The notes beneath the pieces are model-generated. The model was not told the DNA's origin, ran no database searches, and saw only the letters and a list, made by a program, of their open reading frames with translations. Position numbers and translations under genes: made by a program. Shown here piece after piece: positions 14,315 through 22,438 of a stretch of DNA of 64,000 bases (its first letter is position 1; each line of letters starts with the position of its first letter). Source of the stretch: Acetobacterium sp. (GTDB taxonomy: Bacteria; Bacillota; Clostridia; Eubacteriales; Eubacteriaceae); contig JAQUWM010000006.1 in NCBI GenBank assembly GCA_028692885.1, forward strand, positions 1 through 64,000, in the 5' to 3' direction.

Positions 14315-15652
14315 CTAACTCTTTTTTGCCTTGATCAGCACTTCAACTTTTTGTTGCAGCGCCGGATTTGACAACCAGATGGTTGTATCAAAGACGTCCG
14401 GAAAAGCAAAACTTCTGGCGGTCATGGGAAACTTTATGATAATCTCATGGCGGCTGACGCTTTTGACGGTCCCCGAACCGAAGCTTTGGTGCGTTATTTT
14501 TTCACCGACAAGCTGGGACGGTGACCAGGACTGGTTTTGACTAGCCTTGGTCGCCGCAGCCTGAACGCCTTCTAGCGGACTTAACACGGTCAGAATGCCA
14601 GGGCCGTACTTTTCGGCCTTGACCGGACCAAAGCCGGAGATCAGCCGCAATTCTTCGATTGTTTTGGGTTTCTGGCTAATCAAATCTTCCAATTGTCGAT
14701 CATTAAAAACCACATAGGCCTGCACCTTTTCGCTGCGGCTGGTTTCCAGGCGATATGCTTTGAGTTTAGCTACCAGTTCGTTATTTGGGGCTGTTGTCAC
14801 GGTGTAAGGTTTGGCTGCTGATTCCCGGTCTGCCGGTTTGGCTTGACCTGTCGCTGCTGCTGTGCTCGGCCTGGGCGGGGCCGGGGATGCTGGTGTTAAG
14901 CCTGAGAGGATGGTTTCATATTTTTTAGTGTAGTCGGTTTGATTGTGTTTGTGGAGGGCTAGAATTCTTTCAGCACATTCTCTCATCATCTTTTCTGAAC
15001 TTGCCAGTTCTTTTGATTGCTTATTCTGATTCTTGATATGGGCAATCAGCTGATCGGCGCGGATCACCTGTTCTTTTACTTCTTTTTGGGCATACTTGGC
15101 ATTGAGTATTGTCTTGGGATTGGCCAGTACCACAATGCTACGATAAAGGTCATCAAACACCTTATCGGAAAAAACTTTTGACAGCGAATTTTTGCGACTC
15201 GCCCGATAAAGCTGTTTCATAATTTCAAAATGCCGCTGGTTCTGGGTGATCGGTGAATAGATCCCTTCCTTAACCGTTCGACCATTCCAGGCATAGCTTC
15301 TGACAAAATTACCCTGATTGTCAATCTCAATATTACCGTAGAGATTTTTGCATTCGATTAAAAAGATCATCTTGCGGGTGACTACTACATAGTCAATTTG
15401 CGCTGACAGGTCTTCAAATTCCAGACGGAGGTCATGAATGACAACCATCGGGATACCGGAATTTTTCAGTTCAAAGGCAATATTCTGTTCCCCGACTTCG
15501 CCATAGCTGGCCAGAGTGATTTCCCGGGCAATGTCATCTTTGACCTTGCCAGTGGCCAGATCCTGGAGTTCTTTAAGCCGGGCGATGTGCTGGGTGTTGT
15601 CGGAATCTTCTTTCAGAAAGATGGGGGTCATATTGGGGGTGAATAGGGACAT
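14315..15652 (-). CDS. NERD-HRDC protein with UvrD-tudor-like tail, copy B (intact)
   Basis: 445 residues. NERD (nuclease-related) domain about 48-175: ASYGEVGEQNIAFELK, AQIDYVVVTRKMIFLIECKN with the D-x-E-x-K type residues. Then a Pro/Ala-rich linker (about 255-285), an HRDC domain about 300-360 (SEKVQAYVVFNDRQLEDLIS, ISGFGPVKAEKYG) and a C-terminal beta piece about 380-435 (ITHQSFGSGTVKSVSRHEII) resembling the tudor-like tail of UvrD/PcrA. The build implies DNA binding and possibly cleavage. GGAGG precedes the ATG. The gene is downstream of a YPWW gene, as is the truncated copy at 5069-6041. Confidence 0.85.
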   Translation of the reverse strand: MSLFTPNMTPIFLKEDSDNTQHIARLKELQDLATGKVKDDIAREITLASYGEVGEQNIAFELKNSGIPMVVIHDLRLEFEDLSAQIDYVVVTRKMIFLIECKNLYGNIEIDNQGNFVRSYAWNGRTVKEGIYSPITQNQRHFEIMKQLYRASRKNSLSKVFSDKVFDDLYRSIVVLANPKTILNAKYAQKEVKEQVIRADQLIAHIKNQNKQSKELASSEKMMRECAERILALHKHNQTDYTKKYETILSGLTPASPAPPRPSTAAATGQAKPADRESAAKPYTVTTAPNNELVAKLKAYRLETSRSEKVQAYVVFNDRQLEDLISQKPKTIEELRLISGFGPVKAEKYGPGILTVLSPLEGVQAAATKASQNQSWSPSQLVGEKITHQSFGSGTVKSVSRHEIIIKFPMTARSFAFPDVFDTTIWLSNPALQQKVEVLIKAKKS

Positions 15653-15691
15653 GGGCTGGGCCTCCTTTATACAAACAATTGTAGACGTTTT

Positions 15692-15991
15692 TTATACACT
15701 AAAGCAATTTTCATCATAAAATTCTTCTATTCGTGGAAATTTTTTACCTGTCTTAAATGTGTAGTACTTTCTCAAAGCGTTAGAATAGTTGCCGTTTGCA
15801 TTTTTCATTTCTTCATTTATTCTGATCAAAGATTGATACATTTTTTTGTCATCATCTACAATTTCATCTAAACTAAGATTTAATGTTTTTTCAACTGCTC
15901 TGGCTCGACTCATTCTTGAACTTACCGCTTTGTTTTTACTTGTGATGTTTGAATCATTAATTAAGTAATCCATAAATTTCGACTCTTGCAT
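15692..15991 (-). CDS. Small protein with YSNALRKYY motif
   Basis: 99 residues from the ATG at 15991, chosen because AAGGAGG precedes it at 5 bases. Charged, helical, with a central NALRKYYTFKTGKKFPRIEE near the C-terminus. A short motif of this type (YxNALRKYYxF) occurs in restriction- and defence-linked proteins; I recognise the motif but no named family. It lies between a YPWW gene and the intact NERD-HRDC gene, and spacing allows one transcript. Confidence 0.6.
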   Translation of the reverse strand: MQESKFMDYLINDSNITSKNKAVSSRMSRARAVEKTLNLSLDEIVDDDKKMYQSLIRINEEMKNANGNYSNALRKYYTFKTGKKFPRIEEFYDENCFSV

Positions 15992-16042
15992 TATTTCCTC
16001 CTTAGTAGTCATACGCAATAATAGCTTAAATTTTTCTGACTG

Positions 16043-16387
16043 TCACCACCACGGATAAACAGTCACCGTTTCTTTATCAAAATCAACCTCAGCCAATACC
16101 TTTTCAAGAGCTTCCCGGCTCTCTTCTGAGATGTCCTTGGTGGTTAATTGCTCTAATTCTTTTTTCTCCAATATCGTGTACAGACAATTTTCTATTTCTT
16201 TTCCTGCGTAAAAAGCGACCACACTCATGGCGTCAAGCAGGTCATAATCATTCTTTACCGAATCAATGGTACGCATTTCACAGCACACGTTGAAGGCGAT
16301 CTCTTCGGGATCTTCGACATTGAAATAACAATAATTTTCATAGAACTTTTTTGTTTCACAAACGTCTAAGATAGTATCTAAGCCCGT
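16043..16387 (-). CDS. YPWW-tail protein, copy B, with ACG in place of ATG start
   Basis: 114 codons homologous to the intact copy at 6095-6442 along the whole length, beginning GLDTILDVCETKKFYENY and ending VDFDKETVTVYPWW. The codon matching the start of copy A is ACG at 16387, although the AAAGGAGAAAACC leader is kept base for base. The first in-frame ATG (16274) would remove a third of the protein and has no ribosome site; a GTG lies at 16298. Either the gene is silenced by one base change or it uses a rare ACG start. The rest of the reading frame is undamaged, so the change seems recent. Confidence 0.7.
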   Translation of the reverse strand, partial: TGLDTILDVCETKKFYENYCYFNVEDPEEIAFNVCCEMRTIDSVKNDYDLLDAMSVVAFYAGKEIENCLYTILEKKELEQLTTKDISEESREALEKVLAEVDFDKETVTVYPWW

Positions 16388-16416
16388 GGTTTTCTCCTTT
16401 TATATTCAATCTAAGG

Positions 16417-16644
16417 CTAGGGTGTGTCTGAAAACTGGTTTTTTTAATTATCCCCTACGTTTTTGAATAAATTAAAAAACGAAGAGAGCAATTTGATGCT
16501 ATCAAAACGCTAAGATCTAATTTTTTCGAAAGATTTTTTTACAAAATGACAAGTTTGTTACTTCATTTTATGGTTTTATTTTCATTGACGACATCAGACT
16601 TTTATCAGAATGACCAGCATTTTGACTTTTCAGACACACCCTAG
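16417..16644. mobile_element. MITE-like element with perfect 18-base terminal inverted repeats
   Basis: CTAGGGTGTGTCTGAAAA at 16417-16434 is repeated in exact inverse at 16627-16644. The 192 bases between them are A+T-rich and hold no open frame, so the element is non-autonomous. If the CTAG ends are the palindromic target, the true ends are GGGTGTGTCTGAAAA with a CTA/TAG or CTAG duplication. It sits in the spacer upstream of the YPWW copy B and downstream of the HNH gene. No transposase with such ends is in the window. Confidence 0.75.
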
Positions 16645-16661
16645 TCAAAGTATCTCTCAAC

Positions 16662-17432
16662 CTACCCTCTAAAAACCGCATCATTATGATATTCTATAAA
16701 TCGACCATCCGGTAAAAACTTATGCGGTGTTTCTATATGCTTACCTTCAAAATTAACAATCCAGTTTTTTGTTTGTTCATCGATATAATCATTTTTAAGT
16801 ACATGAGATACCATGATTTCAAATTTTTTGTTGATGGTAATGAGACCTTGATCGAAGGCTTTATCATGGAGGGCGTTTAAGCACAAACCGTTGGTAGGAT
16901 TGGTTCTTTCAGTCTTAACATCGCTGTGTTTCCATGGTTTGATATGGCTAGCAATGAGTAACGTCTCCATTGAAATACCTGTTATACAGCACCGGCTTTC
17001 GTAGGCATTTAAAACGGCTGATCTGAAGAAATTCTGGCCAATCCGTTGTTTAACAACGCTGCTTTTGTCCTTTCCCGGTGGTAGATTATCTAGATCAATA
17101 TTTGCGACTATTTCGATCACCTTGTTTTCTATGCTGGCTAGGATCGCTTTGCTTTCAAATGCTAGTGCTTCCCAATCATTTTGAAATTCTTGCCAGATCT
17201 GACTTTCAAGTTTACTTCCGTTGGCTAAACCGCTAACCCCTCTTTTACGAAGTTCTGGATCATAACTGGCCAGATTACACATCTTCATCGAGACAGCCGA
17301 GGGGGTTCTCTCAAGCAATTTAGAAAGCTCTATTATTTCAGTGTTGTGTGAATGAATTTTTCCAAAAGGTGTTCTACAATATAACTCAAATGCAAGTATG
17401 GTTTCTTCTCTTGTCCAATTGTTTCTTGCCAT
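16662..17432 (-). CDS. HNH endonuclease
   Basis: 256 residues. N-terminal 100 residues (NNWTREETILAFELYCRTPF, LLERTPSAVSMKMCNLASYD) are a helical domain that often precedes HNH nucleases and probably binds DNA. The C-terminal HNH_2-type domain has CCITG, LLIASHIKPWKHSD, NPTNGLCLNALHDKAFDQG, with His and Asn ligands in place. Proteins of this build are predicted restriction endonucleases. No cognate methyltransferase of the restriction type is adjacent, so it may be a modification-dependent or solitary enzyme. The MITE follows it directly. Confidence 0.8.
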   Translation of the reverse strand: MARNNWTREETILAFELYCRTPFGKIHSHNTEIIELSKLLERTPSAVSMKMCNLASYDPELRKRGVSGLANGSKLESQIWQEFQNDWEALAFESKAILASIENKVIEIVANIDLDNLPPGKDKSSVVKQRIGQNFFRSAVLNAYESRCCITGISMETLLIASHIKPWKHSDVKTERTNPTNGLCLNALHDKAFDQGLITINKKFEIMVSHVLKNDYIDEQTKNWIVNFEGKHIETPHKFLPDGRFIEYHNDAVFRG

Positions 17433-17488
17433 ATTTTCTCACCATTACCCTTTTCCTTTTATGTCATCAACACTCAGTTGAAGCCTAG

Positions 17489-18145
17489 CTACTTCTCCCC
17501 TATCACATTCAACCACTCCCCCCCATCCCGGCCACCTCCCACATCCCCGGTCACAAAGGTCTCCACACCCGCCAGCCCCGCTACCGGCTCCAGCAGCGCC
17601 GCCAGCCGTTCCTCATCCAGATCCGTAAAATACCGGCCATTGCGTTCCCCTTCAAAACCACCGTATTTAAAGGAAGCATACAAATAACCGCCGGGTTTCA
17701 AGGCTCGGGCGACTTTCCGGAAGATATCGGTCAGTTCATCATAGGGTACATGAAGCAGTGAAGCACAGGCCCAGACCCCGTCAAAGGCCTGGTCGAAGTC
17801 CAGTTCGGCGAAGGTCTGGCAAAGCACGGGCTGGCCGATGTAATCCCCGGCCAGGCGGCAGCAGCCGACCGAGCCGTCGATGGCGGTGACCTGATAGCCG
17901 GCGTCCAGAAAAGCTTTGGAATCGCGGCCAGAACCACAGCCCAGATCAAGAATGTGGGCCTGTATTGGTAACAGTCTCAGAAAGCGGCGGTGCAGTTTGC
18001 CAAGGTCGGCATCAATGGTGCTCTGGACAAAAGTCTGGGCGGTTTCGTTATAGTATTGCAGGGTTTTACTGGGGGTTTTACTGGGGGTTTTACTGGGGGT
18101 TTTACTGGGGGTTTTACCGGGGGTTTTATTGGGGTTCTTTGTCAT
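17489..18145 (-). CDS. SAM-dependent methyltransferase with TPSK-repeat N-terminus
   Basis: 218 residues. After a repetitive tail (residues about 5-28, KTPGKTPSKTPSKTPS and so on) comes a class I methyltransferase fold: motif I LDLGCGSGRDSKAFLDAG, AIDGS with the ribose-binding Asp, CASLLHVPYDEL, GGYLYASFKYG. It resembles small-molecule or protein methyltransferases of the Tehb/UbiE sort rather than DNA enzymes; substrate unknown. AGGAGC precedes the ATG. It follows the second helicase after 13 bases and is equally G+C-rich, so the pair likely arrived together. Confidence 0.78.
   Translation of the reverse strand: MTKNPNKTPGKTPSKTPSKTPSKTPSKTLQYYNETAQTFVQSTIDADLGKLHRRFLRLLPIQAHILDLGCGSGRDSKAFLDAGYQVTAIDGSVGCCRLAGDYIGQPVLCQTFAELDFDQAFDGVWACASLLHVPYDELTDIFRKVARALKPGGYLYASFKYGGFEGERNGRYFTDLDEERLAALLEPVAGLAGVETFVTGDVGGGRDGGEWLNVIGEK
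18062..18133 (-). repeat. 12-base tandem repeat inside a coding region
   Basis: Six head-to-tail units of GGTTTTACTGGG (plus-strand form), the first four identical and the last two with one change each. They code for Thr-Pro-Ser-Lys units at the N-terminus of the methyltransferase. Copy number could vary by slippage without changing the frame. Confidence 0.9.
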
Positions 18146-18158
18146 GGGTTGCTCCTGT

Positions 18159-20714
18159 TCAGTTATTTGCGGTGGGGTTCAGTTTTTCCAACCGCTCTTT
18201 GTAGAAACGCTTGGTGCGGTAATCGATGATGTCTTTGAAATGCCGGACAAAAACCGAGTTGGCAAGAAAGCTTTCCAGTTCGGGCGCCAGACAGAAGTGG
18301 TTACCGTTTATATAAAAGAATTCCCCGGCGGATTGGGCCAGAAAATGAACGGGGTTACGGTTGGCCAGGCTGACGTATTCTTTTTTACCCCAACTCATGA
18401 CAGTGGCAGTGCTTTTGTCCCGGAGCAGATCGACCCGGTTGGAGCCATTCTCATAAAAGGTTTTGAAGCTCTGGTAGAGGTCGTCTTCACTAATCGCCGG
18501 TTTCATGGCACCATCGTTGTAAAACGCCAAAAGCACTGGCATCTTATAGGTTTTGGCCATGGCGGTGTTTTCAATGTTAGTCAGAAAGCGGTGTCCGAAG
18601 CTCCCCAGCAATTCTTTTTCAGCCGGGTTGGTCTGGTTGAGGATGTCCAGAAAGCTGAGATAATCCCGAAATACATTGATTTCTTTTTTATTGCGGATCT
18701 GCTGATAGAGGGTTTCATCGAGATGGATGTAAAAATCCAGCCGCAGCGGTCGGCGCTCCAGCTGATCCCCGATGCGATGAAACTCATCCACCACCCGATC
18801 GCTAATTTTCTTCTGATCCCGGGCTATCTTTTTAAACAGATCGATCAGCTGGAAATCAAAATCGACCAGGCAGTCGACCGGGTAGTCGTCCTCGCTGGGC
18901 AGCTGGTAGCCTTTTTTACCAGCACTTTCCGGTGGAATTTCGCTATTTAGCCAGAAGGGCACCAGATTGGCTTTTTTGTAGTTGCCGATAAAATCCAGCA
19001 CATTGAGATAGCTTTTGCCCCGGCTCTTGCGCAAACCCCGGCCCAGTTGCTGTAAAAAAACAATCGGCGACTGGGTCGGACGGAGAAACATCACCATATC
19101 CAGTTCGGGAATATCCAGTCCCTCGTTGAACATATCGACCGAAAAAATGACCGCCAGTTTCCCGGTTTTCAGATCGCTGATGGCCGTCTCCCGGTCCTGT
19201 ACCAGCTCGCGCTGGTCCTCATTGACGGTGCCGCTGATGACGGCGCCGCAGGCGATTCCCTGGGCCCGGAAGTAGCTGGTCATATAAAGGGCGTGGCGGC
19301 GGTTGATGCAGAAGCCCAGGGCCCGGCGGCTGCCGTATTTGGCGTAGTGTTTAAAAATCAGGTTGCCGCGCTTATTAACACTGGCCAGTTCGGCCAGCTG
19401 CCCGGCGTCGTACTGGCCTTTGCAGTAATCGACCTGGGCATAGTCGAGATCATCATAGATGCCATAATAGCGGAAGGGCACCAGCCAGCCTTTGTTGATC
19501 GCTTCTTTAAGGCGGACCTCATACACCAGCTCATAATCGATGAGGGCAAAAACATCCTGATTATCCATTCGTTCCGGGGTGGCGGTGAGGCCCAGCAGGA
19601 ACTTGGGCTTAAAGTAATCGATGATGTTCTGATAATAATCGGCGACGGCGTGATGGAATTCATCAATAATAATATAGTCAAAGGCATCCGGGCCAAAGGG
19701 TCCACCCTCCAGATAGGCGGGATTCCCGAGGGTCTGAACCGAGGCGAAAATAATATCGGCCTCGGTGTCTTTGCGGGTGCCGTTGAAGTGACCGGTGGAC
19801 AGCTCGCAGCGCACACATTTAAAGCTGTGTTCGGCCTGACTGAGGATTTCGTCGCGATGAGCGACAAACAGAATCCGGGAAAAGTCCCGGGAATCAAAGG
19901 CCGCCAGAAAGGTCTTGCCAATGCCCGTGGCAGCAACGATCAGGCCTTTGTCGAGATTTTCCCGGCGTTTGTTTTTAAGCGCATACAGGGCTTCTACCTG
20001 AGCGCCGGTGGGTTGCGGAAAAGCGATCAGCGACGCCGGGTTTGTGGTGACCGGATCGACAATATACTGTGCCTGCCCCTGGGCAACCCGATTGATGCCT
20101 GCGGTCGGATCAGCCACCGCTGGGCGCTCTTCCTCACTGTCTTCGATCTGCTGAATAATTTTGGGGCGAATCCATTGTTTGGAGTATTTTTTCAGCACCT
20201 CATCGTCGATGATCCGGGAATGGTCGGCCAGCAGCGCTTCAAAGGTCTGCCGGAAATAGTCGCAATCGGCCGGATGGGACCGGGAATTGAGGCGGTAGTT
20301 CCACTCGATCCCATCCGTCAGGGCGGAGCGGGACAGGTTGGAGGAACCGACAAAGACTTCTTCATAATCCCGATATTTGAAAAAATAGGCTTTGGCATGG
20401 AAGGAATGATTGGCGATATCGTAAAAGCGCAGCTCCAACTGCTCTCCCAGGGCATCTTTGAGCAGATAGAGGGCGACCGGCTGGGTGATATTAAGATAAT
20501 TGCCGCACAGAATCCGGATCGCAACCCCTCTGGCGGCGGCGGTTTTAAGATCCTCCAGCACCAGCTTGATTCCTGACACCATTAAAAAAGACACGTTGAT
20601 GTCAATCTGCTCCGCCCCGGCAATCGCTTCTTTAAGGTACGGATAGAGATGATCGGTAGCTCCGGTGACGCAATTTGGATTAAATGCAGTGGTGCCAAGC
20701 TGATAAGTTCCCAT
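18159..20714 (-). CDS. PLD nuclease-DEAD/H helicase fusion, second type
   Basis: 851 residues. N-terminal PLD-type domain with HSFHAKAYFFKY and VFVGSSNLSRSAL (residues about 105-135), then helicase motifs: Walker A VAATGIGKTFLAAF (about 258), DEFH box IIIDEFHHAV, GLTATPER, SVDMFNEGLDIPELD and motif VI QQLGRGLRKS. The C-terminal 250 residues (FLTNIENTAMAKTYKMPVL, VMSWGKKEYVSLANRN) are unlike those of the first helicase at 6461-9430, and the DNA is visibly more G+C-rich, so this is not a recent duplicate. Likely an accessory-island enzyme acting on DNA or RNA. It has its own strong promoter 255 bases upstream. Confidence 0.85.
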   Translation of the reverse strand: MGTYQLGTTAFNPNCVTGATDHLYPYLKEAIAGAEQIDINVSFLMVSGIKLVLEDLKTAAARGVAIRILCGNYLNITQPVALYLLKDALGEQLELRFYDIANHSFHAKAYFFKYRDYEEVFVGSSNLSRSALTDGIEWNYRLNSRSHPADCDYFRQTFEALLADHSRIIDDEVLKKYSKQWIRPKIIQQIEDSEEERPAVADPTAGINRVAQGQAQYIVDPVTTNPASLIAFPQPTGAQVEALYALKNKRRENLDKGLIVAATGIGKTFLAAFDSRDFSRILFVAHRDEILSQAEHSFKCVRCELSTGHFNGTRKDTEADIIFASVQTLGNPAYLEGGPFGPDAFDYIIIDEFHHAVADYYQNIIDYFKPKFLLGLTATPERMDNQDVFALIDYELVYEVRLKEAINKGWLVPFRYYGIYDDLDYAQVDYCKGQYDAGQLAELASVNKRGNLIFKHYAKYGSRRALGFCINRRHALYMTSYFRAQGIACGAVISGTVNEDQRELVQDRETAISDLKTGKLAVIFSVDMFNEGLDIPELDMVMFLRPTQSPIVFLQQLGRGLRKSRGKSYLNVLDFIGNYKKANLVPFWLNSEIPPESAGKKGYQLPSEDDYPVDCLVDFDFQLIDLFKKIARDQKKISDRVVDEFHRIGDQLERRPLRLDFYIHLDETLYQQIRNKKEINVFRDYLSFLDILNQTNPAEKELLGSFGHRFLTNIENTAMAKTYKMPVLLAFYNDGAMKPAISEDDLYQSFKTFYENGSNRVDLLRDKSTATVMSWGKKEYVSLANRNPVHFLAQSAGEFFYINGNHFCLAPELESFLANSVFVRHFKDIIDYRTKRFYKERLEKLNPTANN

Positions 20715-21149
20715 GGTTTCCTCTTTCTTGTCTTTATAATCACGAATAATTGGTACGTCAAGTGATGAAAAACTGGTGCATAGCTATCAGTTTCGCAAAC
20801 AAGTGTGTAAGTGTAACGTGTAGGCAAACAGGCGGTAGACTGTACAATGTAACAATTATTTCGTGCAAACTGACCAGCTAAGCGAATGGAAGTGTTTACC
20901 CAGCCATTTCCCGGCCGGTTTTATCGTGTCATTTTTATAACTATTTTCGCAAATGATAGTCTTACTTTTCTATTATACGCCCATTCCCCCGTAATTCCAA
21001 ACTTTCCCGTGAAATAAAAACGCCTTTTTTATCAACAACCGCGCCCTGATAGAAATCTTGAACGAAAAAAGCTGACATTTGTTAAAATTCCGCTGGGTAA
21101 CCCCCGGACCCGTCGGTTTATTTGATGAACGCAGCCGTGTTCCGCCCAT
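20715..21149. other. Intergenic region upstream of the second helicase
   Basis: 435 bases without a credible gene on either strand. It holds the helicase promoter (20972-21000) and a 255-base untranslated leader in which I see no clear riboswitch or strong hairpin. Confidence 0.5.
20972..21000 (-). promoter_or_regulatory. Promoter of the second helicase-methyltransferase unit
   Basis: Minus strand TTGGAA (20995-21000), spacer of 17 bases, TATAAT (20972-20977). Close to consensus and oriented toward the helicase gene. Confidence 0.6.
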
Positions 21150-21186
21150 AAAAAAACGCCCGGCCATCACAGTGATGGTCGGGCGG
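21150..21186 (-). terminator. Rho-independent terminator of the membrane protein gene
   Basis: Minus strand CGCCCGACCATCAC, short turn, GTGATGGCCGGGCG, then seven T. It follows the stop of the gene at 21241 by about 55 bases. Confidence 0.9.
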
Positions 21187-21240
21187 CTTGATAACAGTCC
21201 GAAACGGACGCTGCCGGGCGTATTGTCGCAAAGGCGGTTC

Positions 21241-21969
21241 TCAGCAACGCCCGTTGTCGTCTTGAAGCGCTTTAATCACGGCCCGGGCTTCGCTGTCACG
21301 GCCAGCCGGAACCAGCAACCGCACTTGATCGTCAAACTCCGCCTTGCCGTAACGCATGCGCTCGGTACTGTGATAGTAAACATTCAGGTAGTGTTGGTCA
21401 TTTTCTGACCGGAACTCAGCCGCCACAGCCACCAGCGTATCGCGTTCATTAAAAACCGGGCGGACATTGCCCCAGATCAGAAAATTTCGTCCGATTTTGG
21501 TTTCACAGGGCTCGTTCAGAATCATCTGTTTCAGATAAAGGTGATAAACACCTCGAACTGCCCAGGGCAATCCCACCGGCAACATCAGCAACAGCCATTG
21601 CCAGAGCGGCCGATCGGGAAACTCCAGATGCAGGACTACGACAAAAATGCCACCGATCACTGCCAGACATCCCGCCGTAAAAGGCGCCAGCCAGCGGTTT
21701 CGCTGGCGCTGCCAGGCCAGCATATCCCGGGCGACCTGCCGCGCCTCGGACCGGGAATAACCCCAGCTCACCAGCACCTTTTCTTCATCATACCGGCCTA
21801 ACCGCTGTGCCCGGATCACCATCACCGGAACAAGCATCAGAAAAAACAGTAAAAATCCCAGACCCAGCCCCCAGACCAGCTCGTCACCAATCAGCAAACC
21901 GGCGACTATCGCACCACCAGCCAGCAGCAGCAGCGCCAGCAACCACCAGCAGAAACCCTGTTTAACCAT
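21241..21969 (-). CDS. Integral membrane protein, unknown function
   Basis: 242 residues from the ATG at 21969, which has GGGAGG before it. Four hydrophobic segments are visible: residues about 5-26 (WWLLALLLLAGGAIVAGLLI), 30-50, 96-115 and 124-142, with a charged loop (RYDEEKVLVSWGYSRSEARQ) between the second and third. The last 90 residues form a soluble beta-rich domain. No family recognised. It is a single-gene unit with promoter 22017-22044 and terminator 21150-21186. Confidence 0.65.
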   Translation of the reverse strand: MVKQGFCWWLLALLLLAGGAIVAGLLIGDELVWGLGLGFLLFFLMLVPVMVIRAQRLGRYDEEKVLVSWGYSRSEARQVARDMLAWQRQRNRWLAPFTAGCLAVIGGIFVVVLHLEFPDRPLWQWLLLMLPVGLPWAVRGVYHLYLKQMILNEPCETKIGRNFLIWGNVRPVFNERDTLVAVAAEFRSENDQHYLNVYYHSTERMRYGKAEFDDQVRLLVPAGRDSEARAVIKALQDDNGRC

Positions 21970-22016
21970 AAAACCTCCCATAATTAAATCATCTTCAGAT
22001 CATCAAAGATTATTTT

Positions 22017-22044
22017 ATTATACGCCATTTGGTTAATTAATCAA
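22017..22044 (-). promoter_or_regulatory. Promoter of the membrane protein gene
   Basis: Minus strand TTGATT (22039-22044), 16-base spacer, TATAAT (22017-22022), about 50 bases before the start codon. Confidence 0.55.
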
Positions 22045-22148
22045 AGCATCTTTACTTCAAAGTATTATCTGCTTGTACTTTTTCAAAAATTTTGATTGCC
22101 CTAAAAACCGCTGTGATGGGTGAAAATTTTTGCTTTGCTATGAATCAA

Positions 22149-22174
22149 CAAAGCAGCCCCAGGGGGCTGCTTTT
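22149..22174. terminator. Terminator hairpin after the Hsp20 fragment
   Basis: AAGCAGCCCC/GGGGCTGCTT with a two-base turn. The T tract is better on the plus strand (TTTTTAAT); on the minus strand it follows the polysaccharide-Hsp20 unit by 12 bases and could end that transcript. Confidence 0.65.
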
Positions 22175-22185
22175 TAATCGGGATC

Positions 22186-22411
22186 TTATTCGATCGGGAT
22201 TTCTTTTTTGGTTTCGGGCGCCTGACCTTTGGGAGCGGTGATCTTCAGGACCCCGTTTTCAAAATTGGCTTTGATCTGGTTTTCTTTTACATTGGGGAGG
22301 TAGATGCCCCGCTGCATGGAGGAGAAGGAACGTTCACGGTGAATATATTTTTCACCTTTTTCTTCCTTTTCTTCTTTTTTCTCGACGTGAATCATCAGGT
22401 TGCCGTCGTCA
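22186..22411 (-). pseudogene. Hsp20/alpha-crystallin small heat shock protein, N-terminal half lost
   Basis: The last 74 codons of an Hsp20 gene: ISYDDGNLMIHVEKKEEKEE, SFSSMQRGIYLPNVKENQIK and the conserved GVLKITAPKG near the end. The usual N-terminal arm and first beta strands (about 70 residues) are absent; the matching sequence stops exactly where the WbqC-like gene ends. The frame happens to stay open up to an ATG at 22458 inside the WbqC gene, so a 90-residue hybrid could be made, but without half of the alpha-crystallin domain it is unlikely to work. This marks a recombination joint. Confidence 0.75.
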
Positions 22412-22438
22412 TAGCTGATGTGATGAGCTCGTTGCCTT

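Noticed and set aside
18062..18133. Tandem repeats considered as a CRISPR array
   Set aside because: Units are 12 bases, directly adjacent without spacers, and in frame as TPSK codons.
19293..20576. Open frame of 427 codons on the plus strand opposite the second helicase
   Set aside because: It is the antisense of a strongly conserved helicase in a G+C-rich gene where stops are rare; no ribosome site and no family features.
20715..20970. Riboswitch or structured leader before the second helicase
   Set aside because: No conserved riboswitch core, no terminator-antiterminator pair seen in the 255-base leader.
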